From contig JABSOI010000002.1 in assembly GCA_013216015.1 (NCBI GenBank), positions 25,622 through 89,621 of the forward strand: 64,000 nt of DNA. Direction: 5' to 3'. Of the stretch, positions 55,851 through 63,507 are shown piece by piece. This DNA comes from Alteromonadaceae bacterium (GTDB taxonomy: Bacteria; Pseudomonadota; Gammaproteobacteria; Enterobacterales; Alteromonadaceae). The position numbers and the translations under genes were made by a program. The stretch's first letter is position 1. Each line of letters opens with the position of its first letter. Below the pieces are notes generated by a model. That model did not search any database. It was not told where the DNA came from and saw only the letters and a list, made by a program, of their open reading frames with translations.

Positions 55851-57440
55851 TTAGTGTTCTCTGGTTTTGTGGAATACAATGTCAGGATGTCTTTCTTGTG
55901 ACAAACTTAAATTCACCATAGTAGGGGCTATATACGTTAAATTATCTCCACCATCTAATGCCAAATTATCAAAGGCTTTTTTCTTGAATTGTTCTAATGT
56001 TTTTTCATCAATGCAAGTACACCAGCGAGCAGTTGCTACATTAATTGGCTCATAAATGGCGTCAACTTTGTATTCTGTTTTGAGGCGCTGAACGACCACT
56101 TCAAATTGCAATACCCCAACCGCACCAACAATCATTTCATTAGAGTTGAATGGTCTAAATACCTGTACCGCACCTTCTTCGGATAATTGGATCAAACCTT
56201 TTTGTAATTGCTTTGCTTTTAAAGGATCGCGTAAACGGATACGACGGAACATTTCAGGGGCAAAGTTCGGAATACCGCTGAATTTCATCATTTCACCATC
56301 GGTAAAAGTATCGCCTATTTGAATGCTGCCATGGTTATGTAAACCAATAATGTCGCCTGCATATGCTTGTTCAACATTACTGCGGTCGCCAGCCATAAAA
56401 GTTACAGCATCGGCAATTTTTACAACTTTACCAATACGGACCTGTTTCATTTTCATGCCTTTTTCATATTTACCTGAGCAAATACGCATGAAAGCAATTC
56501 TGTCCCTGTGTTTAGGATCCATATTGGCTTGTATCTTAAAAACAAAACCTGAGAATGTTTCTTCTTCAGCTTTCACTTCACGGGTATCCGATATGCGAGG
56601 CAGAGGTTTTGGTGCCCATTTAATTAAACCGTCCAACATATGGTCTACACCAAAATTACCTAGCGCGGTTCCAAAAAATACGGGTGTTAATTTACCATTT
56701 AAAAATTCTTCAAGATTGAATTCATGAGATGCGCCGAGGACTAATTCCAATTCTTCACGAAAATCTTCGGCGTAGTGACCAATGGCTTGTTCAAGTTCAG
56801 GATTGTCCAATCCTTTTATTACACGCTTTTCTTGAATGGTATGGCCTTGACCTGTCTGGTATAAAATAATTTCGTCATTCAGTAAATTATAGACACCTTT
56901 GAATCCTTTACCCATACCTATTGGCCAGGTGATAGGTGCGCATTTAATTTTTAATACGTCTTCAACTTCGTCCATCACTTCAATTGGATCCCGAACATCC
57001 CGATCCATTTTATTCATAAAAGTAATGATCGGGGTATCGCGCAGTCGGGTAACTTCCATTAATTTAATAGTACGGGCTTCAACACCTTTGGCGACATCAA
57101 TCACCATTAAGCATGAATCTACCGCAGTTAATGTGCGATAGGTATCTTCTGAGAAATCTTCGTGACCTGGCGTATCCAGTAGATTGACTAAACAACCTGA
57201 ATAAGGGAATTGCATGACTGAAGTGGTAATTGAAATACCACGTTCTTTTTCAATTTCCATCCAGTCTGACTTAGCATGCTGGCCAGATTTTTTACCTTTA
57301 ACGGTACCTGCTTTTTGTAAAGCTTGACCGAAAAGTAAAACTTTTTCGGTGATCGTGGTTTTACCGGCATCTGGGTGAGATATGATGGCAAATGTTCTTC
57401 GTATACCTACCTGTTTGGCTTGTTCGCTATTGTTGCTCAT
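55851..57440 (-). CDS. prfC: Peptide chain release factor 3
   Basis: A 529-aa GTPase that recycles RF1/RF2 after termination. The G domain has [18 protein letters not shown] (G1), [11 protein letters not shown] (G2), [18 protein letters not shown] (G3) and TFMNKMDRD (G4). The RF3-specific C-terminal domain has [19 protein letters not shown]. The frame is open 11 codons upstream, but ATG 57440 (MSNNSEQ) follows AAGGGA at eight bases and gives the normal length. Confidence 0.96.
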   Translation of the reverse strand: MSNNSEQAKQVGIRRTFAIISHPDAGKTTITEKVLLFGQALQKAGTVKGKKSGQHAKSDWMEIEKERGISITTSVMQFPYSGCLVNLLDTPGHEDFSEDTYRTLTAVDSCLMVIDVAKGVEARTIKLMEVTRLRDTPIITFMNKMDRDVRDPIEVMDEVEDVLKIKCAPITWPIGMGKGFKGVYNLLNDEIILYQTGQGHTIQEKRVIKGLDNPELEQAIGHYAEDFREELELVLGASHEFNLEEFLNGKLTPVFFGTALGNFGVDHMLDGLIKWAPKPLPRISDTREVKAEEETFSGFVFKIQANMDPKHRDRIAFMRICSGKYEKGMKMKQVRIGKVVKIADAVTFMAGDRSNVEQAYAGDIIGLHNHGSIQIGDTFTDGEMMKFSGIPNFAPEMFRRIRLRDPLKAKQLQKGLIQLSEEGAVQVFRPFNSNEMIVGAVGVLQFEVVVQRLKTEYKVDAIYEPINVATARWCTCIDEKTLEQFKKKAFDNLALDGGDNLTYIAPTMVNLSLSQERHPDIVFHKTREH

Positions 57441-57637
57441 GAAAATTCCCTTGGTACACACAACTGTACACACAAAATAAAAGTCTAAGTTAACTTTAGC
57501 ACTAGGACTATTTTTGTTTTGATCTTAAAAAAATTGGCGCATTGTAACATTAAATACAAATAAATTCGTATAAAGTGAATTTCTTAATTTATAAAGTATT
57601 TATTCTACTCATAGCTATACCGCTAATATGCAAGTAG

Positions 57638-57913
57638 GTGCGGAGCCAGCAAAAGGAAGTGGGGGTGAAAAATCACATCGAGCAGAAGGCGGACATGGAC
57701 AGGTAGTAAGTGGCTCTGAAAGATATGAACATGGAGGATTACAATCAGCCGGAACAGGTTCTGAAACAAGATCTAAAAATGTCGCGATATTATATTGCAT
57801 TAAGAAATGATGTTTAACAAATAAAGGAAAGGGGTCGTGAAGCCTACACCTTATCTGGAATAAGTAAATTAACAGGACAACAAATACCATTACTCATAAA
57901 GAATCGGATTCAG
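57638..57913 (+). pseudogene. Possible remnant of a mobile-element gene
   Basis: One plus-strand frame reads VRSQQKEVGVKNHIEQKA, two stops, then MNMEDYNQPEQVLKQD, KMSRYYIALRNDV, an in-frame TAA, and QIKERGREAYTLSGISKL. It is more G-rich than its surroundings. The helical pattern resembles small HTH/TraK-like proteins of mobile elements, but no family is recognised and several stops break it. It may be the decayed left border of the prophage. Confidence 0.3.
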
Positions 57914-58022
57914 TAAACCAATATTGGCGTGATAAGTTGTAAGGCGATTTGTGCTCCTATGTGAGAATAGTAAGATCTCACATTATGTCAAATGCCATTA
58001 GTAAGTTGACATTTTTCCTTTA

Positions 58023-58284
58023 TACCCAAGGTACTTGGAAATGCAGGTTCAGAGCAAAACTAGGACATCAGTGCAAGGCGCAACACACATATAATGGTTA
58101 TTCCCTTATAAAGTGTTGCAACGCAGCACTGATTTTCTAGTTTAGCTCCCTTCGGGCAAGGCGATAAACGGCTATCTCCTGCGTTATTAAATCTTCAAAT
58201 AGAATAACTATTCTCAACATTTAATGCCTTGAATATAGCCGTTTCTCGCCTTTCTGAATCCTGCATTTCCAAGTAGTTTGGGTA
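58023..58284. repeat. TACCCAAGG inverted-repeat element (262 bp)
   Basis: Ends TACCCAAGGTACTTGGAAATGCAGG and CCTGCATTTCCAAGTAGTTTGGGTA; flanks TA (58021-58022) and TG. Its inner part has several hairpins, including GTGTTGCAACGCAGCAC and the CGATAAACGGCTA...TAGCCGTTTCTCG pair. Related in its terminal CTGCATTT to the TACCCG family. Confidence 0.75.
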
Positions 58285-58352
58285 TGTACGAACTTTATAG
58301 TTACCTCGACTATCCATGAAAAAATTATTAGTTAATAGTCGAGATAATCATA

Positions 58353-58526
58353 TTACCTAGAACAACTTTCAATAAAAGAATAAATTTCATTTTCTTTATA
58401 TTTGTTTGAGCCCCCACCAATCGCCACAGGCTTCGGAAAATTAGCGTTATTTTGTCTCCAATTAAAAATTGTTCTATCACTTACACCAAAAATTTCACAA
58501 ATTTGTTTCGTCGATAATAATTTCAT
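58353..58526 (-). CDS. AlpA-type phage/element transcriptional regulator
   Basis: A 57-aa MerR-like HTH protein: MKLLSTKQICEIFGVSDRT then IFNWRQNNANFPKPVAIGGGSNKY, with the AlpA family pattern (FPKPVxIGG). AlpA-like proteins serve as excisionases or activators of integrase genes in prophages and islands. It is too short to be found by length alone, but the pattern is unambiguous. GAGAG ribosome site nine bases before ATG. First gene at the prophage's left side; no integrase is nearby. Confidence 0.85.
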   Translation of the reverse strand: MKLLSTKQICEIFGVSDRTIFNWRQNNANFPKPVAIGGGSNKYKENEIYSFIESCSR

Positions 58527-58527
58527 T

Positions 58528-58653
58528 TTAATAACTCTCTTTGTTGATTATTGATGATGGCGTCGAACTACTACCATTCATTCTCTGCATATCAAAAGCA
58601 GCCGGAGCATGGTTAATTGCAACATCAACATGCTTACTTAGACCTAATTTCAT
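58528..58653 (-). CDS. Small hypothetical protein upstream of alpA-like gene
   Basis: A 41-aa frame from ATG 58653 (MKLGLSKHVDVAINHAPAAF ... SSSTPSSIINKESY), whose TAA lies one base before the AlpA ATG, as in coupled genes. The frame extends 14 codons upstream without an ATG. No family recognised; supported only by spacing. Confidence 0.35.
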   Translation of the reverse strand: MKLGLSKHVDVAINHAPAAFDMQRMNGSSSTPSSIINKESY

Positions 58654-58706
58654 GTCTGTAATGGCTGCATCACCGGGAACTTTTTTATTACTAATTCACA
58701 TAATTA

Positions 58707-59144
58707 TTATGCTGCTTCCTTAATTACTTTAATCCTACGGTTTAAATCCATTTTTCCCTTTTTATTAAAAGTCCATTTCCCTGAGGCCGATTCATAATTG
58801 AATATTCCCCATCGACCGAAAAAGCTGCCGTTATCAAATTCAATTTTGCAATTAACGGTTATCCAGTGAAAGTTTTCATGATCAGCTGGTATTCCATCGG
58901 GAGATAAACATATTTCAGTTTCAAAAATATCACCTTCGTATATTTCCTGATCGTTTATATCTTTAAGTCCCACGAATTGACCAAGCGTATTCTGGTCTAT
59001 TTCTATTTGGTTCCCGTCTTCTAAAATAATACTTGGTAAGTTACAGTCCGATGCGATGTAGCAACCAAATACCCAATCACCCATTTTTATATCTAAGAGC
59101 ATGTCACTAACCGATGCTTTAGCTCTAAATTTAATTTTTCTCAT
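58707..59144 (-). CDS. YopX family phage protein
   Basis: A 145-aa YopX-domain protein: MRKIKFRAKASVSDMLLDI, then TLGQFVGLKDINDQEIYEGDIFET and NFHWITVNCKIEFDNGSFFGRW, matching the TGLKDKNGxxIYEGDI signature. YopX proteins are widespread in phages with no known function. Two Met codons compete; the second (59144) is nine bases from AGGA, the first only three. Part of the minus-strand early operon. Confidence 0.85.
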   Translation of the reverse strand: MRKIKFRAKASVSDMLLDIKMGDWVFGCYIASDCNLPSIILEDGNQIEIDQNTLGQFVGLKDINDQEIYEGDIFETEICLSPDGIPADHENFHWITVNCKIEFDNGSFFGRWGIFNYESASGKWTFNKKGKMDLNRRIKVIKEAA

Positions 59145-59174
59145 GATCATGCTTCCTAAATTTATTAACTGTTT

Positions 59175-59420
59175 TCAGGCTTTTGGTAATGATGGCCACT
59201 GGCCACCACACCTTAGAATATTTAACATTGATTGCTCAGGTTCCTTGTGATCCCAAACACCCCAATAACGTTTGGGCATTGGCTTTTTGTGTCGACAAGT
59301 TTTTGAACCTAAATCTAATGCTTGAACAAAAGCGAATGTTTGACCTTGCGCTTGGCTGAAATTAACTAAACATTTTTGATGCTTATCATCAAAACAAACA
59401 TTATTAACTTCTACTATCAT
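59175..59420 (-). CDS. Phage hypothetical protein (81 aa)
   Basis: An 81-aa protein (MIVEVNNVCFDDKHQKCLVN ... WGVWDHKEPEQSMLN ... GGQWPSLPKA) with three cysteines and several Trp; no family recognised. It lies upstream of the YopX gene in the same direction with 30 bp between stop and start, so they are likely co-transcribed from the operator region at 59714. Confidence 0.6.
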   Translation of the reverse strand: MIVEVNNVCFDDKHQKCLVNFSQAQGQTFAFVQALDLGSKTCRHKKPMPKRYWGVWDHKEPEQSMLNILRCGGQWPSLPKA

Positions 59421-59713
59421 GAGTACACTCCCGTTAGGGGGCGGCTTTCGTTAGAGAATTCAAAAGCCGCCATGGTTGGATTGGTTATATTTATATAGTT
59501 TAATCTTGCAACTTGATAACTGAGAAATGCCAATTATAATTACCTTCTTTATGGTCTCGCCATTTACCAATGCTTGGTTGTATATGTTTATGTAAACTGC
59601 TATTTGGTTTTGTATTTGGCGCATTGTTAATTTCATTGTTTTAATATTTATACCTATCCAAGATAGAGGAATAACACACTTTTAATATCTTATATGATTC
59701 AATGTAGATTAAA
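59421..59713. other. Prophage leader region, possible small gene on the minus strand
   Basis: About 290 bp between the 81-aa gene and the operators. On the minus strand a 45-residue frame ends KWRDHKEGNYNWHFSVIKLQD but lacks an ATG; another overlapping frame starts with ATG near 59640 (MKLTMRQIQNQIAVYI). Neither can be decided. Confidence 0.3.
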
Positions 59714-59755
59714 TGACTCATATATGCAACAATTAAATGAGTCATATATGACGCA
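59714..59755. promoter_or_regulatory. Two operator-like palindromes in the prophage
   Basis: TGACTCATATATGCA (59714) and TGAGTCATATATGACGCA (59738) start 24 bp apart and share the core GTCATATATGA. The second is an almost perfect 18-bp palindrome. The same core lies between the repressor and Cro-like genes at 61976. Between divergent genes, so a likely repressor target. Confidence 0.65.
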
Positions 59756-59911
59756 TATTTACCATAATTATGTCTTTTAAGGTTTTATATTTTGATCTTA
59801 AATACCATACGAACAGATATTTGCGCAGTACTTGTTGATTTCATATCGAAGAAAAAATTGAAGTGCCAAATTTATAAAAATGCATATAAAATAATTGTGA
59901 GGAATAAAGTG

Positions 59912-60169
59912 ATGAATATTACTGATGTAAGTATAAATACACGTACAGTAATCGCTGGTACAAACCCAATAAATATAAAAACAACAACTACAGAGGAAAG
60001 GTTTGTGGAAGCACAAACAGTTATAAAAAATAGTGGAAGTGACATGGTTTCGTTTTCTGACGAAGCTTTATCTTTGTTAAATAAAAGCCTAAAGGCTGAA
60101 AAATATTATTCTGGTATTACAAATCAAATAGCTGGTGATGGTAACGGCGAAAGACCACCTGGACCATAG
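59912..60169 (+). CDS. Small hypothetical protein of a prophage accessory cassette (85 aa)
   Basis: An 85-aa soluble protein: MNITDVSINTRTVIAGTNP, SDMVSFSDEALSLLNKSLKAE and a Gly/Pro-rich tail GDGNGERPPGP. ATG 59912 is chosen because GAGGA lies eight bases upstream; the frame is open 40 codons earlier without such a site. The VSFSDEALSLL helix recalls short motifs in many Vibrio/Shewanella hypotheticals, but no family can be named. First gene of a three-gene set with two membrane proteins. Confidence 0.6.
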   Translation: MNITDVSINTRTVIAGTNPINIKTTTTEERFVEAQTVIKNSGSDMVSFSDEALSLLNKSLKAEKYYSGITNQIAGDGNGERPPGP

Positions 60170-60198
60170 GTTGTCTTTAGGTTAAAAGGTCTACAAAA

Positions 60199-60771
60199 AT
60201 GGAACTGAGCATTGAAGTCTTGACAGGCTATCTTATGGAAAATTGGTTAATGTGCCTGAGTTTTATAGGGCTTGCACTTAGTTTGACTATTCCAAGAGAT
60301 AGATTAATTATTTTTACTGTAATTTGCTGGGCAATTATCGGTCACTATATTTCACCATATATTTTTGGTATCGAAAAGTCTTGGAGATATTGGGAGTTGT
60401 TTGGTGCATCTGTTGGTTTTTTTAAATTAATTACAGTTGTGTTATTGGTTTTATATAATTGTTTATATAGAACAAAACTTGCAGAGGGCTTATGTTTCAT
60501 ATTTATTTGTCAAATAGGATTTCACGGAATGGCGCATATAGATTGGGTTATCATAAGGACTAATTTTTTATCTGTAGAGTTATTTTCAATAGATATTTTA
60601 GATCAAAGCGTTAAATATCACGCATACAAAATAATTGCGCAGGCATTGAACATTCTTTGTTTGGTTGCAATTTATGGTAATTGGTTATTTTCAAAGTATG
60701 GGGAGCATGATGGAGTTTGTAAGTCTGTTAATAATAATAATTCTTTTTACGCTCGCGTCTATCGCGTATAA
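60199..60771 (+). CDS. Multi-pass membrane protein of the prophage cassette (190 aa)
   Basis: A 190-aa protein with about five predicted TM segments (WLMCLSFIGLALSLTIP; LIIFTVICWAIIGHYISPYIF; ASVGFFKLITVVLLVLYNCL; GLCFIFICQIGFHGMAHIDW; IIAQALNILCLVAIYGNWLF). No family recognised. The segment GFHGMAHIDW with two His within a membrane helix is notable. It begins 29 bp after the 85-aa gene and overlaps the next gene by 62 bases. Position between the operators and the repressor suggests expression in the lysogen (superinfection exclusion or host benefit), which is inference. Confidence 0.65.
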   Translation: MELSIEVLTGYLMENWLMCLSFIGLALSLTIPRDRLIIFTVICWAIIGHYISPYIFGIEKSWRYWELFGASVGFFKLITVVLLVLYNCLYRTKLAEGLCFIFICQIGFHGMAHIDWVIIRTNFLSVELFSIDILDQSVKYHAYKIIAQALNILCLVAIYGNWLFSKYGEHDGVCKSVNNNNSFYARVYRV

Positions 60772-60982
60772 GAAAGTTATAATTGAACCAAGAAGAAAAC
60801 AAGAATTATTTATTAAAAAAGTTTTTGACTGGTTTATGAGTTTTGATAAGTTAGATGAGATTAAAAACAGAGACGAACGTTCGGCGGCTTTGTTTGAACT
60901 TTTGATAGAAAGAAGAATATTGATTAACGAAGTAAAGGGTAATCCATATTTAACTGAACTTATTACTGATGTTACCTTATAA
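60710..60982 (+). CDS. Small membrane-anchored protein of the prophage cassette (90 aa)
   Basis: A 90-aa protein with an N-terminal TM helix (MEFVSLLIIIILFTLASIAY) and a charged cytoplasmic helical domain (EPRRKQELFIKKVFDWFMSFDKLDEIKNRDERSAALFELLIERR). GGGGAG precedes the ATG pair at 60707/60710. The 62-base overlap with the upstream membrane gene implies translational coupling. No family recognised. Confidence 0.55.
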   Translation: MEFVSLLIIIILFTLASIAYKKVIIEPRRKQELFIKKVFDWFMSFDKLDEIKNRDERSAALFELLIERRILINEVKGNPYLTELITDVTL

Positions 60983-61444
60983 ACAGAACGCTGTTGATCT
61001 TGTATAGTTTAACGGTAGCCTTTGACACTTTTGTTATATTAATTAGAATATTTAATCAGTTTATCATGGCGTAAATAATTTAAAGCAATAGTGTTATCGG
61101 GTTTAAAAGTAGGGATGGCACGACGCCGTTTAGCTAATTTAGTTTAGCCAGTAAATAATTATTAATTATCTAGAAACTGACAAGTGTTTGTTATTTATTG
61201 ATCACGGCCTTGGCATGATATCAAGAGAGAAAATACAAAATGTGTTGGTACTGTCTTTGGGAACATCGACTAGTACTAACAGAACTTTACAAAGATAGAG
61301 TTAAGTGGATGATTATGTTATAGATGTGGTTAAAAATAAGCTAATCGTAGTAAAAATTTTTCATTGGTATAACACATAAGTTGATTGGGCAAAATATGGG
61401 AGTAAACTTATTTAAAAAATCTACAAGATAAAAACATATCACTA
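60983..61444. other. Gene-free stretch between accessory cassette and repressor
   Basis: About 460 bp of AT-rich DNA. A 27-codon frame at 61215-61298 reads NVLVLSLGTSTSTNRTLQR, reminiscent of the LSLGTGT motif of patatin-like lipases, but is too short to assign. No tRNA or repeat seen. Confidence 0.35.
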
Positions 61445-61945
61445 TCACATATTATCTTTTTTACGCCTAGCTATTGTTCTGTAGCCACTAACGGCCATTT
61501 TAACAAACTGTTCAATGTCAAAACTTCCGGTTTGATCTGCTAATGTGCTATACGCATCCTGGCTACAATCAATTAGTATCTCATGATCTATATCATAAAA
61601 CTTTGCTATAGGGTTTCCTTTTGAATCAAACCCCTGTGGACTATATAAGTAAAAGAAATCTTCCGCACACAAAGACAAACCAGCTGCAAGTTTAATTAAC
61701 GTGGCTCCTGAACCGTCGGTTGCGCCCGTTATTATGCGCTGACATTGTGCCTTACTTAGTGATAAATCTTTTTCTAGGATGCACTTACTTAACGCCCCTG
61801 CATTTTTGATATTATGTGTTTTCATTAGATGATCAACATTTAATTTCAAAACTACTTTTGGAATGTCATCCACGATTTCAGGCAGTATATCGTCAGATAT
61901 TTTTTTAGGCAAAGTTGAAATAAGCGTATTGATCCAGTCAATCAT
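61445..61945 (-). CDS. Phage CI-like repressor (HTH, no peptidase domain)
   Basis: A 166-aa protein. The central HTH reads VDHLMKTHNIKNAGALSKCILEKDLSLSKAQCQRIITGATDGSGATLIKLAAGLSL, a Cro/CI-type fold, followed by AEDFFYLYSPQGF. The C-terminal part (YDIDHEILIDCSQDAYSTLADQT ... GYRTIARRKK) lacks the Ala-Gly cleavage site and Ser/Lys pair of LexA-type repressors, so induction must differ. Divergent from a Cro-like gene with an operator palindrome between them. Confidence 0.78.
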   Translation of the reverse strand: MIDWINTLISTLPKKISDDILPEIVDDIPKVVLKLNVDHLMKTHNIKNAGALSKCILEKDLSLSKAQCQRIITGATDGSGATLIKLAAGLSLCAEDFFYLYSPQGFDSKGNPIAKFYDIDHEILIDCSQDAYSTLADQTGSFDIEQFVKMAVSGYRTIARRKKDNM

Positions 61946-61975
61946 ACTTGCACATGCGCTCCGTTTGTACTAAAT

Positions 61976-61993
61976 TGAGTCATATATGAGTCA
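61976..61993. promoter_or_regulatory. Operator-like palindrome between repressor and Cro-like genes
   Basis: TGAGTCATATATGAGTCA, 18 bp, sharing the core TGAGTCATATATGA with the sites at 59714-59755. It lies 31 bp from the repressor start and 26 bp from the Cro-like start, where a lambda OR-type operator would be. Confidence 0.75.
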
Positions 61994-62018
61994 ATATGAA
62001 TTGTAGCAGGTTTTACAA

Positions 62019-62240
62019 ATGGTAGCAGATATGGGGCATAAGTCACGCATTAAAGCACAAGCGAATGTTGAAATTGATGATTTAAGGCGAAGGATCATTC
62101 AGTTACCTTATGGTGGGCTTATAAGTCTTGGTAGACGCACAGGTATCGAACGCACAACATTAAGTCGATTTAAAAATGGCAATGTGGTTAGTTCAGAAAA
62201 ATATAAAATGATTGAAGTTGCAATGAGAGAAGTAGCTTAA
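62019..62240 (+). CDS. Cro/CII-like small HTH regulator
   Basis: A 73-aa protein: IDDLRRRIIQLPYGGLISLGRRTGIERTTLSRFKNGNVVSSEKYKMIEVAM, a helix-turn-helix (SLGRRTGIERTTLSRFKNG) of the Cro/CII type. AGG lies eight bases before ATG 62019; an internal ATG at 62031 is possible. Position right after the operator and upstream of O/P indicates the lytic-side regulator. Confidence 0.72.
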   Translation: MVADMGHKSRIKAQANVEIDDLRRRIIQLPYGGLISLGRRTGIERTTLSRFKNGNVVSSEKYKMIEVAMREVA

Positions 62241-62637
62241 TGTTATTTTTTTTCATCAATATTATTGCTGTGATAATTATAACGGTAAAGGTATCGAAAT
62301 CGCCTCTGCTGATACTGTCATAAATTGGATTTATTTGGTTGATTAAATAATAGCGGCGAGTTTTCAAGTATTAGGGAATGATACTTTTGTTAGTGATTAA
62401 AGTAAGCAGTGAAGCTGATTTCGGACTGTCAGGGTCGACTTGAATATAAAATTATATAAAAGAGGATAAACAGTTATGCGTATTCACGTTACGTATAGCG
62501 CTTAGTTAAACGATTACGCATGGAGTGAAAAAGGTGTAAGGAAAAGAGGAATAATCCCCTAACCCTTACGGGCATAAAAAAACCGCATCAATCCGACCAA
62601 AGATTATGTATGCGGTTAATTCACTACGAGGTTAAGT
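62241..62637. other. Stretch upstream of replication gene O
   Basis: About 400 bp. A 27-aa hydrophobic frame (MLFFFINIIAVIIITVKV...) overlaps the Cro-like stop codon (TAATG) and may be a tiny membrane protein. Near 62579-62617 AACCGCAT pairs with ATGCGGTT, a hairpin just before the O gene. A GGGCATAAAAAAACC segment resembles the DNA beside the iterons at 63070. Confidence 0.4.
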
Positions 62638-63507
62638 ATGTCAAATACTGCAAAAATAATCAACTTTCCTGCAAATAAACAGGAAGAAGGCCATGAGATC
62701 GTGAAAGCTGATCTGGATAATGGGTATTACCGGGTAGCTAATGAGCTAGCTTTGGCATTATGCAAGATTAAATTAAGTGATCGCGAAAGTAGGGTGCTCC
62801 ACGCTGTCATGTTAAAAACGTATGGGTTTAATAAAGCGGTAGATTGGGTTTGTAATGAGCAGTTATCTGAATTGACAGAGATAAAACTGAATCACATATC
62901 AGAAGTTAAAAATTCATTATTAAAGCGAAATATTTTATTAAAAGATGGCCGTAAAATTGGTGTGAATCCCTTCATTTCACAATGGTTATCTAAAAATGAA
63001 AAAACCCTAAACAGGGTATTTAAAACCCCTGTTCAGGGAAAAGAAAACCCTAAACAGGGTATAAAAAAACCCTGTTTACGGGCATACAATAAACAAGACA
63101 CTAATACAAAAGACAAGACAAATATTATTGTCTCTAAGTCTTCCTGTGAACAGCCTTCCTCAAAACGAAAATTAAAACCCCAATCATTTAAAACATTTTT
63201 TGATAATTACCCATCACATCGGAAGGGCGGCACCAATGCTCAGGCTTGGAAAGTTTGGAAATCTGAAAACCTTACCGAGCAAGATGCCGAACTAGCGACT
63301 ATTTGGTTACTTCAAGCGGCACAGTCTGAGCCTTCTTGGGGAATACTTGCCGGAGGGCAATATGTTTTCGGTATTACAAAATTTATTCGAGAGCGCATTT
63401 GGTTAACGCCAGTACCTGAAACAAAAAATCAGACTATTGACGAGTGGGAGTACGTTCGCAACGATACCTCATGGGCCAGTAACCTCGATATTACAGGGGC
63501 TGAATAA
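62638..63507 (+). CDS. Phage replication protein O (initiator)
   Basis: A 289-aa protein. Its N-terminal domain DNGYYRVANELALALCKIKLSDRESRVLHAVMLKTYGFNK, followed by VCNEQLSELTEIKLNHISEVKNSLLKRNIL, is the Phage_rep_O winged-helix origin-binding domain of lambda O relatives. A linker (residues about 120-185) is coded by the iteron region, and the C-terminal part (TFFDNYPSHRKGGTNAQAWKVWKSENL) would contact the P protein. It binds the iterons within its own gene and loads the host helicase via P. Overlaps P by one base. Confidence 0.87.
   Translation: MSNTAKIINFPANKQEEGHEIVKADLDNGYYRVANELALALCKIKLSDRESRVLHAVMLKTYGFNKAVDWVCNEQLSELTEIKLNHISEVKNSLLKRNILLKDGRKIGVNPFISQWLSKNEKTLNRVFKTPVQGKENPKQGIKKPCLRAYNKQDTNTKDKTNIIVSKSSCEQPSSKRKLKPQSFKTFFDNYPSHRKGGTNAQAWKVWKSENLTEQDAELATIWLLQAAQSEPSWGILAGGQYVFGITKFIRERIWLTPVPETKNQTIDEWEYVRNDTSWASNLDITGAE
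63004..63082. repeat. Four iterons inside gene O: probable phage replication origin
   Basis: ACCCTAAACAGGGT (63004), CCCTGTTCAGGG (63027), ACCCTAAACAGGGT (63047) and CCCTGTTTACGGG (63070) are inverted-repeat units with centres 21-22 bp apart, two helical turns. They are followed by an A/T-rich stretch. Lambda has four iterons within O followed by an AT-rich region in the same arrangement. Confidence 0.82.

Noticed and set aside
57615..57890. 91-codon minus-strand frame with many Cys/Pro
   Set aside because: Composition is unlike a protein of this genome, there is no ribosome site, and it is antisense to a more plausible broken frame.
60199..60771. A known anti-phage membrane effector
   Set aside because: The helices do not match a family I can name; left as unknown rather than assigned.
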